Below, piece after piece: positions 10,811 to 23,722 of a stretch of DNA of 64,000 bases. Positions within the stretch are counted from its first letter, which is position 1. Each line of letters opens with the position of its first letter. The notes below the pieces were generated by a model. That model ran no database searches. It worked only from the letters and a program-made list of their open reading frames with translations, and was not told where the DNA came from. Source of the DNA: Haemaphysalis longicornis (Eukaryota; Arthropoda; Arachnida; Ixodida; Ixodidae); NCBI GenBank assembly GCA_013339765.2, contig CM023449.1, forward strand, positions 15,041,811-15,105,810. The letters are read 5' to 3'. The translations under genes were made by a program, and so were the position numbers.

Positions 10811-10950
10811 TGGGGTTTGTTACCGACATCTGCATCATGACTGCAGATAACAAAAGTTCCGCTCTTAGATGTACTACTTATATCTAGCAAAGTCAAAAAT
10901 CCTCGACTACCAAGCAAATTGCGTCAGTGCTCACAAGAAGTCAAACAAGC

Positions 10951-11177
10951 CGTGCTCTCACCAAATCCGACGCCAAGACCAACGCCGCTCCCTTTCGTCG
11001 CCACCGCTGCCACCAGCTGCCTGGACGACCGCCGGGTTGCCCAGGAAGGGAGACGACGCCGTGCTCTCACCAAATCCGACGCCAAGACCAACGCCGACGT
11101 ATACGCTCCCTTTCGTTGCCACCGCTGCCACCAGCTGCCTGGACGACCGCCGCGTTGCCCACGAAGGGAGACGACGC
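10951..11177. repeat. Tandem duplication, two units of 109 and 118 bp
   Basis: CGTGCTCTCACCAAATCC starts at 10951 and again at 11060. Each unit ends GAAGGGAGACGACGC. The second unit carries about nine extra bases (ACGTATACG) after AACGCCG. The block stays open in several frames, which explains overlapping short reading frames without implying a gene. Confidence 0.9.
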
Positions 11178-11837
11178 ACGTAGTTCCAGCAGCACAATGC
11201 CCGTCGTTCCTTCAGCGACGCCTATTTTGAGCGCTACCTAGCCAATCAGAGGGTGGCAAAATAAAAAAAAATTGGCCGCGTATCTGCTCCTTTCGTTGCA
11301 AATGACGTCAAAGACGATAGTCTTTATCGGCTTTTGCGAAGTAAATGCCTCCCTTCGCTTTACCATCTTTCTTCGCATTGTGCTAAGTGCAGCCAATGCA
11401 AACCTAACTTTCCTGCCACTAACATTTTATTTAGGCACCGTAATCAAACAACCCGCGAAATCATGGAGGCATTCCACATAGCAGAACGAGGTGATAAGTT
11501 TGTAAGCCAAACAAGCGTGTGTCTCCATCCTAAAGAGATTGCATATCTGCGTGTGCCTTGACTGTAACGTGTGTGGTATCACCGTGACCTTTGGCAAACT
11601 TGTTTCGACCATGCGCACTGTCCTTTTATTATTTTATTGTTTGTGTTCAGTATTTATGTTCACCCTTTCTGATATTAAAATTTAGTTAAACCAGCGGCTG
11701 TCCTTGTGTTGCACTTCCTTCTTCTTCGTTTGAGTTCGCGCTGGTTTTATCCAAGATTGCCTGTGTACCCTGATAATAAAATGTGTTGCCATGTTTCATT
11801 GCTTTGTTCGAACTTGCCACTGGTTCTGATAGAACTA
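11178..11837. other. Unassigned sequence
   Basis: AT-rich after 11250. No domain, repeat unit or RNA gene was recognised. Confidence 0.5.
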
Positions 11838-12017
11838 GTACACACTGGCAGACCTATCACAATACAATCTGATAGACCTACCAACCTTTCTTTCCTCCAT
11901 GCCTACCAGACTAATACACACTGATAGACCTAATAGACTAATGCAGACTGATAGATCTAATAGACTAATACATACTGATGGGCCTAATAGACTAATACAG
12001 ACTGATAGGTCTATTAG
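11838..12017. repeat. Minisatellite of about 27-bp units
   Basis: Units of the form CTGATAGACCTAATAGACTAATA-CA recur at least five times with substitutions. Any protein read through it is only a repeat artefact. Confidence 0.85.
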
Positions 12018-12495
12018 TGGCCATAAGCATATACGTGTATTAGAATTTGCATCAGAATTTCGGCAATAAAAGAAAAACGGTGAAGAAAAAAAAATTTTCA
12101 AAATTAGCCAAATCCACTTTGGGTGGAATCGAGAAAAACGTCGTTTTTTGCCACCAAAATAACGGTGGCAAGTGCTGAAATAATTTTTTGCCATGGTGTA
12201 GAAGGGAGGAAAGGATCTTATTTGAGCACTGAAATAGAAATGTAGCTGCATTACTTCCCTCAATGGTAAGTACTTGTAAAGTCCGGATCTGGCACACATT
12301 GATGTGAGACGCAGAATTTGACCCATTTTGGATAAAAAGTGGTTTATTTCACAGGTCCTTGCTAGTGAAAAACGGCTGGAAATGTATCACTCAAGGACTT
12401 TTTAAAATAACCTGCATAAAAGTAGTAATATGACTGTCATTTTTCAGCTGCAATCCCTTGCTGCACTGGGACGTCACTGGGTGCAGAGAGCACGA

Positions 12496-12743
12496 CTAGA
12501 TGCGGACAGAAGTGTCTTCTTCGCAACATCCGTACTCTTCCTGTTCGACAGCTGCCATTTCTATATCTTTGAATCTACTCAAAAAGTCAGAAAAGCACTT
12601 CAACTCTTCATGCAGCTGCCATAATTCTCCAAAGCTTTTAGAGAGAAGTCCCGTGACGCCTTTCACCTTCAGGAGGTTTACGTTGTGCTCGTACAAGCCA
12701 CGCATCTCGGGAGCACCTGAAAGATTCTTCCCTTTGCGTGAAA
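12496..12743 (-). CDS. Possible terminal coding exon of an unknown gene
   Basis: On the minus strand TTTTGTTTCAG resembles a splice acceptor directly before an open stretch of about 82 codons that ends in TAG at 12496-12498. The reading is rich in heptad-like leucines (SFGELWQLHEELKCFSDFLS) and has an acidic tail (EQEEYGCCEED). An AATAAA on the same strand lies near 12341-12346, giving a short 3' UTR. I do not recognise the protein. The first half of the frame upstream of the acceptor would be intronic. A shadow open frame on the other strand (12500-12775) has similar length, so the call is weak. It could be a transposon remnant. Confidence 0.3.
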
Positions 12744-13569
12744 CTGAAACAAAATTTGACACCGAGAACTGGTAATGTGGTTCTGCTCGAACTTCCAGGA
12801 TTCGTCGGTTGGGGTTCAGCTAGCATATATACTCCGCTTTAGTTTTCTTAGGTTACCCGTGCCGTCTTCTCAGATGCAGTGTTTTTGCCTCCCTTCCTAG
12901 CACGGCTTCCCCAGGTTCTACTGTAATCATTTAGGACGTGCCTGATTTCTGTAGTGAGGCCTGTTGAATTAGCTTGTAGGTAACTTCAGCCTTAGAAAAA
13001 CGAACATTAGTTTTTGTCCTGGAAGTGTACGAAAATTTCCAGCGGCATCATTTTGACGACGTTCTGAGGATGTACGCTGGACGGACAAACGGACCCTGAT
13101 TGGACTGGCTGAGGATAAGATCTGGACAACCTGAGGATGCTGAAATGTCCAGAGCCGGACATCCTGAGGATTTACCCAGGTTTGTTTGGCGTTGACTGGG
13201 GCGTATCCTTCGTAGTTTCAAAGAAATCAAATTGTTGCGCGGGTAAAGCTAACCCAAAATCCTTGAGATTTAGATTGTATGTTTTCTAGTTATATTGTGT
13301 TAGCATTAAGAATTTTTATTTTTGTTCATTTGTCTGTTTTGTTTCAATATTTTTTTAGCATGAGGCTACATTCCGTCCTCCTCTTGTACATTTTGTAAAG
13401 GGCATAAGCATGTGCCTCATGCACGACGCATGTGCCCAGCCTCCTCACAAGCATCACTGCTAAAGTGGGCTGGAAAATCCCGTACAGCCGACTGCGAGTT
13501 AAGCCAGTCGGCAGTGCACCAAGCCCAGCACAAGAAAGAAAACACAGCACGTTGACGGAGTCACGAAAT

Positions 13570-13830
13570 GCTTTCACCCGCGGCCGCACTGTTCAATAGC
13601 ATCTCAAACCGACTACACTGAAAACGGCAAGTTTCTCGCGCAAGGGCAAAGACAAACGCAAGCGAAAAGAAGAAACTTGTAGGGCAGACACGCAACTACA
13701 CCGCGGCCGCAACTTTGAGCCCGCGGACCGGCCGCGCACGCCGTCAACGCTGCCGCCGGAGCCGCCGCCGCAGCCGCCGACACAGCGCAACTCGCGACGG
13801 GAGCGCCCTCTCAGCGCCTAGGGTAAAGTC
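13570..13830. promoter_or_regulatory. CpG-rich island-like block
   Basis: A strongly GC- and CpG-rich stretch (GCCGCCGGAGCCGCCGCCGC) stands out from AT-rich neighbours. It lies upstream, in minus-strand terms, of the possible exon at 12496-12743 and could mark a promoter or 5' exon. No TATA box or clear coding frame supports a direction. Confidence 0.3.
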
Positions 13831-16800
13831 GCGCCCGCTTTTGAAGGCGCAGTTCCGAAACTGAAAAAGTATCTATAAACGTTGTGTCGGTGGTTGTGAA
13901 AGTTGCAGTACAGCTGGAAGGTGTATGGATCATGGGTGGCTTTAACAATAAAATGACTGCTGAACGTACTTTTGCTCTGGTATCAACGAGCAGCATGTGA
14001 GCATTGATAAGTGCTTCACTGCTGACATTTTTGTTACACAAAAGCAGGCCATGTTAAGGCCCCCTCGCAAATATCCATGAAAAACACGGGACCAAAAAGC
14101 TGCCAACACATGGAAACCATGTTGATCACGGCACCTTTCTTAGTACTTCAGTACCGTTTATCAACGCTGCGCTTTCCCCCCCCCCCCCCCCCCCCCCCAA
14201 CTAGTAAACTATCCCAGCATTGCACCTTAAGCCAGAAATCAAACACTTGCTTGTCAATGACAAGTGATCTGCCAAACTTCCGTGTCTCTGCAAAAAGTGA
14301 CTGAGTAGCTCTACTTTCTCTGCACAGCCTGTGGGGTGAAGCTCCATTTCCAAACAAAATGCCAGGGTTCTTCTGGAAGATGCCCAGCATTAAAACCTCA
14401 ACAAAAAAGGAATAAGCAAGCGATACTCTCTTGCACTACACTAGAGTCCTGCGGGAAAGCCACACCAGCAAGTGATCTTTTTCTACAAAGCGCTGCAGAC
14501 GAGCCAAGAAAAAGATTCCTTTTCGCGGACACCAAAGCTACGCTGGAAAGCCAAAATGTGTCGTGTCTGCTACTTCAGCATTAGCTGCAACACAAGCATG
14601 TTCACGCAAAGATTTATGAACCAGGCTGGCGGGGTAACAAAATCATTGAATGAGGTTACAACAAAATGTGTTATGAAAAATGATATAATACTGTTTGCTA
14701 CAAATAGCAATTAACGGTATAAAATGGTTTTGACACTAGTTAAGTGGCCTGTTGGAAATCATTGGCAAAACCTAAAGAACAACATTTCATACAGCTGCAA
14801 ATGTGAAATAGCAAAGCGTGGTTGGGGCCTGAATTCAGCAGGCATGCTCCAGCTGAGAATGTATAATTGCAGAGCTAAACAATAATACAGGCCTAGGGAA
14901 AAGGTGAGCTTAGTTGAGTTACCACCAAGATATTTGGTAGAGAGAATAGTTACAAAAATAAAAAAGCAACATGGGAAGCTTTATTTTCCCTGATTTAAGT
15001 TTATCAGCACTGAGCTCATGTTCTGCATGTCCCATTGAAGAATGTTACACCTGCATGCACTCGGCACATCACATTTTACGGTATATAACACAGTTTACTT
15101 CGACATAGATAAATAAGAGAATATTGCATAAGCAGTTCATGTATACGTGAAATAGAAACAGCAGGGTTTTTAAAACGAAGCCCGTAAGTGTGCTGAATGA
15201 AAGGGACCAATGATGAGTTTATGTTGTTACTAATAACAAATTTCAACGACCTTGTCTGAAACAAACCCCTTCTATGGAGGGACTGTGTGTAATCATAAGA
15301 ATTTTTTTTTATAAAAGGTTGTCAATGTATGTCAAAAGGTATTTTAACGCCCTAGTCGTGGCCTGTAAGTCATCGGCGCTTTTTTCTCGGTGTTTAGATG
15401 ATCAAGGGCTGTTTTACGGGATCCACCTTCTCTTCTCACTTTGGTCACCATCTTTCTTAGTCACTGCATTCATGTGCTTGGTCAGGGAGCTAGCAAGCGA
15501 GGATGACAGTCGGCACCAACTATCAGCCGAGTTCCTTCAGGCTGGGACAATTGCTGGAGAGGCTAACAATGTTTTTAAAATCCCTAACTGAGAGCTTTCA
15601 CTTTTTGTTTTGTTAATAAAGAACATTTAGGACACCCTTCAAGAACTGTCCGAAATAACAAAAATGACTATTGTGCCCATAAATAGTTAATCTACGCACA
15701 GTGAGCGATGGCATAAAATCTATCAATGCGAACCTACCCTTTTAACATGCTAATATTAGCAGAGGACTCACTCCATTCATTAGCTGTTTTATGGCACTGT
15801 GTGGGTGGGCTACTGGTTTCCACCTATGGAGCCTGTGGGCCGCGCTAGTTTCCAGTCGTCCTGTCAAATGTTTTTGGAGACTAGCGACTACCCCTGCAGT
15901 GTAACGAGCCATGGATTCCTTGGGTTGGCCATGTGAAATTCTAGTGAATCGTTACAAGCCACCAAAGAAAGTGAGCATTTGTTTATCGACCACTGTTTTG
16001 TGGCCACGAAGAGTTTCGTTCATTAATTAAAAAGAGTAACAAATGACATCAATTTTATTGCAAACTTCAAACAAACTAACTGGTATTACAGAAAATGTGT
16101 AAAGCAGCTGGAGCTCCATAGCCACTTTCCAGCTATTTCTCCAAGAGAATCTTGTTTGTGCGACTAACAGATACCGACCTATTCCACTGCAAAGAAACAT
16201 AACTGGGCGATTGTAGTGGGCCTCTAGTTTCCGTTTGATCATATCACTTGAGTGTTTACGTACAGTTAACATACTGATGACTGTGTTTATAGTGCATGCA
16301 CATATAACATCAATGTAGTTTGAAATTGTGGATGTTTTTCACCATTTCTTTTTGTTAAATTCACCCCATGACAGCCTTGACGTTTGCCTATCAATTACAT
16401 TTGCAGCATGCTCGCTGCTATACCTGTTAAACAATCCGTAGATGCTTTCACGTTCAGGCACATCTTAAGATTCTCTTTGAACGTTTGCTTATTGAGCCTG
16501 TGCAGAACCCTTAGCTTTTCATATGCTGGAGTTGCATGTAGGTGTATTAGACATGATGGCCGGCCAGCGTACACCCTTCCTATTACCGTCTGTACAGCCT
16601 CTTCTCTTGACCCTATCGTCTGGTTGTGTGTCTGAATTAACTTCCTTTGCATGAGGGGACCAGTCAAGTCTGGCCAACATAGCGTACGCCATGGTATAGT
16701 GAGATGTGGAAAGTTATACCAGTGCAGTGGCTATGAGATGAAGCGTCTAGCTAGTCTACCTTTGAAGGTCGCAGGTCCTAAAACTGTCGTAGAATCATGT

Positions 16801-17918
16801 ATTCTACTACGAAAATCTTTGGTTTCTACTAGGAAATCTTTTTAAAGCGCTGAATACCACGCAATTATGATCCTTGTGGCGCATGCTCACAAGACTTTTT
16901 CTGCTCATAAACGTTATCGTGGTGTGTAAAACAAATTTAAGCTACAATTTCGCCCACTAGAAAATAAGAACTTCCCGATTTTCGGAAGTTTTCCTTGCTG
17001 ATATTTCAGAAGAGGAGATCTACTGTAGTGGTACGTACATACGTGGTACATGTGTGGGGACACCAAAGATTACCTTTCCTATTCTTGGCGCAATTGTCTG
17101 TAATTGTAATGCGCACATGTGCCTAGTAAAAACGGTTGCCGCCACTACCCTTCGTCCTCGGCACTGTACATTCTGATTATCTTTTGGCGCTGCTAAGTTG
17201 TCTTCATTTCGAGAACACACACCGCAATTTCAGGTCGCCCATTTAAGCATTCTGGACTTGCCGTGGTGCAAAATGTTGATAGCAGATGCCGCCGCGCCGA
17301 CATGCGTCGGAAGGTTCACAGAATTACGCTCGGACGGTGTCTTTTCTTGTGTGGTACGTAGCTTGTTCGAACGGGGCCAGTCGGCTGTGCGATGTCGTCT
17401 CACGTACGCTGAAACTGTACGCAGGTACCATCGGCGTACACCAAGCATAACCAAGCGGCTCACAGGTCAACATTACTCGAGAGCGGCTATTTTGCTGCGG
17501 TCTGGAAAGGCTGGCTGGGTCCCCCACGCAATACATAATCACAAGCAACTTTCTCACGTTTTCAGATAGTGCTCCTAACAGTATGAACTCCGGTTTGTCT
17601 ACGTTGTGGGCCCGAGAAAATCGGAGCTTCGTCACGCTTTCGGATACGCGACTCCATGTACGCGATACGGCAGCTGCAGCTGGCAGCAGCAGCAGCATCG
17701 CCAGCTGCTCCCGCAAGAACAAAAATTGTTTGTTTAGAAAAGTTTTAGCAGTTCAATGGTGCGTTATTTTGTACTGCAAATATAAAAAAATGTGTATTTC
17801 GGACTACACTGCACAAAATAATGACAATTATTAATGCTATGACGTCAATATACGTCACGCGGTGCAGCAGCCGTTGCCAGGGGGGGCGTGGCTGGTGCCA
17901 CGCGCGTGGCAGAAGACG
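13831..17918. other. Unassigned AT-rich region
   Basis: Contains a run of 23 C at 14176-14198. A minus-strand open stretch at 16395-16667 (about 90 codons, reading through VIGRVYAGRPSCLIHLHATP) has fairly coding-like codons but no recognisable family and no polyadenylation signal nearby. The minus-strand frame at 17324-17722 opens with a signal-peptide-like MFLREQLAMLLLLPAAAA, which is probably chance because the matching plus strand is a CAG/GCT repeat-like stretch. Confidence 0.35.
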
Positions 17919-18030
17919 CTGCCTTTTGCTTTTCGCCTCCATCAGGAAAGCGGCCGCCGCGGCCGGGAATTGAACCCGCGACCTCTTGCTGTAGACGCTC
18001 GGTGCACACAGCTCTGTGACTAGCACCACG
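17919..18030 (-). mobile_element. SINE head fragment (Ruka-like relative)
   Basis: On the minus strand a tRNA-like head with B box GGTTCAATTCC is followed by GGCCGCGGCGGCCGC, TTTCCTGATGGAGGCG and AAAAGC, as in the copies at 34032 and 48052. It then breaks off. The head before the B box differs strongly from the 48052 copy, so it is a variant or recombinant. Confidence 0.65.
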
Positions 18031-18156
18031 CCTTTTTTTATTTTTTGATAGCTAATATCTCAAAAAGGAGGGATGACACACGTTTACGAATTGTGCCGTT
18101 CTGACCTCGCTTGCACCACATCCAATAAATAGGGAGCCCGAGGGTGCCTCCACGTT

Positions 18157-18202
18157 TGCCGTCTGCAGCCTCCACGCCCTGTCGCGTAGGCTGCAGACGG
18201 CA
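18157..18202. repeat. 15-bp perfect inverted repeat
   Basis: TGCCGTCTGCAGCCT (18157-18171) and its exact complement AGGCTGCAGACGGCA (18188-18202) are separated by 16 nt and form a stable stem. It might be the end of a small foldback element. The role is unknown. Confidence 0.8.
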
Positions 18203-20174
18203 CAGAGGCGGCGGTCGATACATTTTCTCTCTACGAATACAAATTGCTTAGATGAGATCGCTGGCTGTCACGGTAACCTCCGTTCGAGCCTGAGGCATTT
18301 TGAGCCGCTTTCGTGGTAGCCAAAAGCGCTTCTTTTCTGCTCACATAGAAAGGTCGTTCACGTGCCAATAAACCCGAACCTATCGTCTGTCACATAATTC
18401 GCCCAGATGCACCCGAAATTGCCACATTTTCTATGGAGAAAGAATCGCATATCGATCGACCTAAGGTCGGTAGGGGTGACACGAAGGCGCTTAAAGCGCG
18501 AGACACATGCACGACTACAGCATGCTATTGGCATGCGTCTGATCGTTGCGACGTCGCCACGGCTAGTCCTACGCGTGAATTTGAGACACATGATCCGATC
18601 CGTGCGTGCGATGTGTAGTCGTTCGCTGTTCGATGCAGTCTAAGAAGTCGAGGAGTGCTGGGCACTCTGTCTAGGAGTAAAACCTTTGTCCCATATTTCA
18701 CTCCCTTTGGAAGCATTGGGCTACTCTTCCGAGGAGTAGCGCAATGGCAGCTAAACGAGAGGCGAAAACACTCCTCGTGGGATTTTACTTGCTGCTTTCG
18801 AAGCGGAGAGTACTTGAACCCTGTGTGGGAATTGCAATGTCATATCCAAGGCAGCGTTCCGTCACTCCCTTTAGGCGTGAATAAGCTCTATTGGCTGCGG
18901 CGTTTCTCGGATACTGCAGACAGGTACTACTACTCTCTCTTGGAAAGCATCTCGTTACGCCTCAGGAGCGTTCTGCTATTCCCCGCGAAGGCAGCGTGTT
19001 TTCGCTCCGCCTGCTACTATCCACCCCCATCCCCACGATGGTACTATAGGCAGTACAAGCAAACAAAACAGGACAAGTTATTTTCAAACATGGAAAGAAG
19101 AAAAAACAAGCTCAGACTTTATTTTTCAGGAAAAAATACCACAACAATCAGTTCGATCTGCAATTTCACACAAAATGAATTTATTTGTCATTAAAATATC
19201 ACAGCATAAAAAACGGTTCCTACTCCACATACACACAGGAGACGTAGCGCCTATTTAGGGCACATCGAAGAAAAATTCGCAAATAAAAATGCAGCAAAGC
19301 AATTTGAAAACACTGAAATACAAATTTCATTAAATTAGGACAATAAAATGACATTAACATCTACAAATACATCTACATCTACAAATGCCTATTTTATAGG
19401 ATTTCTAATCTACTGCCTGTTTGGTTAAAAGTGTCTATGTATAATTCCGTGTTTTTTTCAGGACTTTCTTATTGTAATCTTTTTGGGGTACGACCACGTC
19501 TTCCAATTACCAAAAATTACTTGTCCTGCAAATAAGAGCCTTGTGGGCTATTGAGGGATATTATGGTGCACCGCGAAACTTACGTACGCAACCATTGTTA
19601 GTAAAACACTCCATATTAAAAGCCAACCAAGTGTATTATCTGCGGCTTCTTGAATACATTCACCAGAATCGCTTATACTCTGTTCCTGATAGCAACATAG
19701 GTTATCATCTTCGCGTGGTAAAACTAAGAGTTCCGCGAACGCTAACAAATTATGGTGAACAAAAACTGAGTTGTCAAGTACCCAACACGCTAAACAAATT
19801 CCCTTTCCTGAGGAGTTTTTTCTATCTGGAAACATGTTAAAAAAAAGACCAAACAACATCTGATTGAAAGTAAAATTCTAATGTAAAAATGCAGCTTACC
19901 GTCTTCGATATACATGCGTATGTGTATGTCTGTGTGTACATGGATGTAAGTGTATATATCTATATTTCTATCTTTTTTCACACAAGTACTTAAGTCGAAT
20001 GATTTACTTATTTCATCCGTATGTACGAAATTCTACTCGTACAAGTATCAATTTGTATTTGCCCATGATTGTGCACATGTTTTGTATTATAGTAAGTGTT
20101 ACTGCTTATATATTACTTTTGTATTTTGAATGCCGCCCCTTCTATGTATTAAGTGTTTTTGCGTTTGCAATATG
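18203..20174. other. Unassigned sequence
   Basis: GC-mixed to about 19040, then AT-rich. Several GAGTAAA/AGGAGT words occur at 18640-18800, but no termini are clear. The longest plus-strand open frame (18655-19194) has no recognisable domain. Confidence 0.4.
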
Positions 20175-20282
20175 TACTACTTACAGGCTTAGGGTACCGA
20201 TGGCCTCGTCAGGCTTAACGCCTTTTGCCTCGGTCCCCTCTTTTCTATGAAAAGAAAAGAAACTTCACTTCACTTCACTTAA
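20175..20282 (+). mobile_element. LINE 3' end with (ACTTC)n tail
   Basis: GGCCTCGTCAGGCTTAACGC, TTTTGCCTCGGTCCCC and an AAAAGAAAAG stretch are followed by ACTTCACTTCACTTCACTT. A short tandem tail in place of poly-A is typical of several non-LTR clades, and the upstream words resemble 3' UTRs of abundant tick LINEs from memory. The upstream extent is not defined; coding sequence is absent. Confidence 0.5.
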
Positions 20283-22806
20283 AAAAAATGGTACTGGGAT
20301 TAGTACGAAAAGCGTCAGTAGAAATACAGCAGTAGGAGAATAGTTAACACTATTAACATAAAACGAAATGGCTTTAGTACACTAGTGAGTGCTTTACATG
20401 AACTGGAAAGCCAGCTGTTATTTAGTGCACATTAAAACATCTACAAATAAATTTTGCGAAAAAGAAATCTGGAACTAAAACAATTCAGCGTGGATTACTA
20501 TTAACGCATCATAACGTGCAATCAATACAGATACAAAGCCATTGACACGGGAACTTTGCAACAGATATATATTTTGGTGGGGCAATAGGAAACCGCAGGA
20601 AACACTCCCACTGGGTTTTTTAGGCGGGGCTTTTTCAAATGAGGATGCGCTAGTAAGATTTAAAAAAGACATAACTTGGTATTAAGGAACCATGAAGACA
20701 GAATACAAGTTTGTTTTATTCGAAAGATTTCGCGTTTTATAGCGCCCCCATCGCTTGTCCGGCAGCAAATGATGCCGTATTCACTGAGAAATTGATGAAT
20801 TCAGGTTAAAATTTTGATTCTCCCGCTAAATTGTAGGTTTTCGCAGTCACAAATGACGTCAGAAGCGCGTGTATTCAAGCGAACTTCCACTGCTTCATTC
20901 GGGTTTGAGGCCTTGCTGTCCGTCAGCCCTCCCAGATGGCGCTGCTATAGTCACCACGAACCGTTGTCCGCCGTTGCTTTGTTTTTGAGCGTATTTGCAC
21001 CTGGCTTGTTTTTGTTACTGTAAAAACTGATCGTCTCATGAAACCTGGGGTATCCTCAACAAACAGTGTCACGTAAGACAACGCCGCTTACGCCAGTCGG
21101 CCAGTGTCCTGTAAAACAACTTCAAAGCGGCGGAAGTGCTGTGCAGCTAAAACAACATAGTGCGCCCAGTACCAACAGCAGTGCGCATCGTTACTTCTAT
21201 GCTTACGAGCGTTCTTGTAACTTTCATTGTTTACCGCACCATTCTTACTGCTGCAAAATGAATATGGTGACACTTAAGCGCAAATAGTTCGTTCGGAAAG
21301 CCTATAAGCCGTGCCTAATTTGCGTTTACGTTTTCCGTCCTCAGCAAATCGCAGAGCTGAGCTCATGTGACATCAATAGGTTCTGTTGCGGGAAATGAGC
21401 TAGTGGGTCGCATGGCCATTCCGTTTGTTCCTAGTTATGTAGCTTATTGAGCGAAGTGTGCGTTAACGGTGGTGTCAGTATGATTCTATCGAGGCAATCG
21501 TTCGAATGAACCGAACTTGTGTTTTGTCCTCATGGCCCCCTTAAAAACAAACACGTTCGATCTGACTGCTTCATAATGTTGGTGGCGGCCTTCAGAACAG
21601 TACCGACCAGGCCACCGTGCTTGAGCCGAAGTAACGTCTACAGAAGCAAGAAAGTGCGCTTCGCAGTGAAGCGTACGTATTACACACTGAACAGCCAAAA
21701 CACAGACAGCAGCAATGAGAACCCATCCACGATGTCCAAGGATGTGAGGAGAAGTGTCTTGAATGCGACGGCCACTCCTGCTGACGCCTCAGGGATCCCT
21801 CTCTCTCTCTCTTTAAAAAAAAGAATCTTCGGGCAAGTAGCGTCTTCCCGTGGTTCCTACATAGGCAGAAAAAGGGGGACAGCAAAGATAAGTTCTACAA
21901 TGAAAAAAAATAAAGACTTTGACAGTTCAATGGAGTTTATTGGGTGATAGATTAGTTTTTGAGCCGAGAGCACCCACTGAACCCGTATTGAAATGCAATA
22001 CTGCTTGGAGCTGTCACCAGTCTAGATGCGAATGTGCGGTGACCTTGGATGCAGCCACGCTCATTGTGCCACTTGGCGAATGTCATGTCAGACAGCGCGC
22101 CCTATAGGTGTCTGCCTACGCACTGTGCCCCAAACCCATTAGTGCTTACGTGTCCGTAGCTTCCATTGTTTACCCCGCTATCGATCCCGGTATAAAAACA
22201 TTGCACAAAATTTAAGGAAAGGTAACTCTTTTTGCGAGCTTATAATCCCTGATGAATTTGCATTGGATTTTGTCCTCAGCCGACTGCAACGTACGGCCCA
22301 TTATACGTTCACAATTCCAGCGTGGAAAAGTTGTTAATGGGTCATATAGCTACTGTTTTCTTCATTCTCGAGTACGCTTCGTTGAATGCACGCTGCAGAT
22401 CGCAACATTTGATGAGAACTAATAGGGTCGTTATTGAACGATCAGAACGCTCGAACATTAAAAAACCACATACAGCGACGGCGACAACCGACGCGAAAAA
22501 AGTAATGCAATGGGTACAACAAACAGTGTGGCCGACAGCGACAAACGAAAAAAAGTAATGCATTTCTGCCATTGCCCTTCGTCGTCGTTGCTGCCGCTCG
22601 CGTGTGCGCTGCTTCTGGCCGGGAAAAAGCCCGCGACGGCGACGGCTTGTCGCCCTGCGCAGTCGCCGCCGTTATCGGCCTGTGTAAAACATTTTCGCTT
22701 GTCTGTGTCGCCCACAATACCTGTTTGCCGTACACACTGAATGAGGTTTCTCGCGTCGCTCAGCGCCTTAGACGCATGTAGTTAACCCTTAACAGTGCGG
22801 GGCGTA
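20283..22806. other. Unassigned region with a possible diverged duplication
   Basis: Segments around 21190-21350 and 22130-22290 share GCTTACG-G, CATTGTTTACC and TTT-GTCCTCAGC words in the same order, suggesting an old duplication of about 160 bp. The plus-strand open frame at 21519-21947 (142 codons) is the longest here but has no recognisable motif. Confidence 0.35.
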
Positions 22807-23090
22807 CGAATGAATGAATGAATTTATTGACATGGAAAAGGAAAGGAAAGACCACCAGCAGGCATAAATTGTCACACCTAGGGGTGGACACCGGAACGCC
22901 TGCTGGTGTGGGAGTTGGGGCAGAGGATGACAGATTCATAGAGAGGAGAGACAGATGATAGAGGTGAGATATTTACAGAACACAGGGGAGAGAGGGGCAT
23001 ATTTACAAGTTAACACACACTCACACACCCACACAAAGTCTAATTCAGAGTGGGAAAATAGAAAAAAAAATTCCCCCATCTTCCCGAAGG
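22807..23090 (-). mobile_element. LINE 3' end, minus strand, (ATTC)n tail
   Basis: In minus-strand reading the segment ends ATGTCAATAAATTCATTCATTCATTC, combining an AATAAA with a four-base tandem tail. Just before it a stem pairs CACCAGCAGGC with GCCTGCTGGTG around about 38 nt. The coding part is absent, so this is a heavily 5'-truncated copy. Confidence 0.55.
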
Positions 23091-23101
23091 GGATCGTGCG
23101 G

Positions 23102-23544
23102 AAATGCGAATGCATTGGGTGCACCGAATTCTTCTTTGCGGTATCGTTGCCGCGAGGGATTCGACTTCACCGACTTCCATCGCTATCAAGGCGCCAGTCG
23201 GCAAGCAGTCACGGAGAGAGGCGCGCGCTCACTGCATTTATATGCGCAGCGAGCGGAGAGGGGTACGCGGAGAGGAGAGAGAGACCCGCGCCAGCCCGCG
23301 CGCGAGCTCTCTCTCCGCCCCGAGCTCCGCGATGCGAGCGCCCTCACACGCCGAGCGCGCTCCTCCTCTCCACTCACTCTCCGCTACTCCGCCTGAGCTC
23401 CGCGATGCGAGCGCCCTCACACGCCGAGCGCGCTCCTCCTCTCCCCTTGCCCTCCGCTACTCCGCACCTGCTCCGGTTGCTAGGCGCGCGCCACAGCTGT
23501 TGCTAGGCGCACGCCGCTCGCGGCTAAGAAATGCATTCGCATTT
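23102..23544. mobile_element. Inverted-repeat element, AAATGCGAATGCATT ends, copy 1
   Basis: AAATGCGAATGCATT (23102-23116) and its exact reverse complement (23530-23544) bound 443 bp. The interior is GC-rich with two direct copies of a GAGCTCCGCGATGCGAGCGC block (about 23321 and 23395). The outer left flank GGGGATCGTGCGG is shared with copy 2, so the true element may be slightly longer. There is no coding sequence. Confidence 0.65.
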
Positions 23545-23722
23545 AAAAGAAAAACCATTCCCCCACTTATGCAGTACTTCGTTACGCAAGGGGCGCGAGA
23601 GAAGAAAAGCAGCAGTCACTACTGCCACTAAGCCACTGCGCGTGGCCACGAAAGGCAGGAAAGCACGCACCCTCCAACGTATAAAAAAAATCCCCCAACC
23701 TCCCAAGAAGGGGATCGTGCGG

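Noticed and set aside
17324..17722. Signal-peptide-like start on the minus strand
   Set aside because: The hydrophobic stretch comes from a CAG/GCT-rich stretch, and the rest has no family or splice support.
22955..23631. Long overlapping open frames rich in Arg, Ser, Ala and Pro
   Set aside because: They lie across a LINE tail and an inverted-repeat element with GC-rich internal repeats. No domain.
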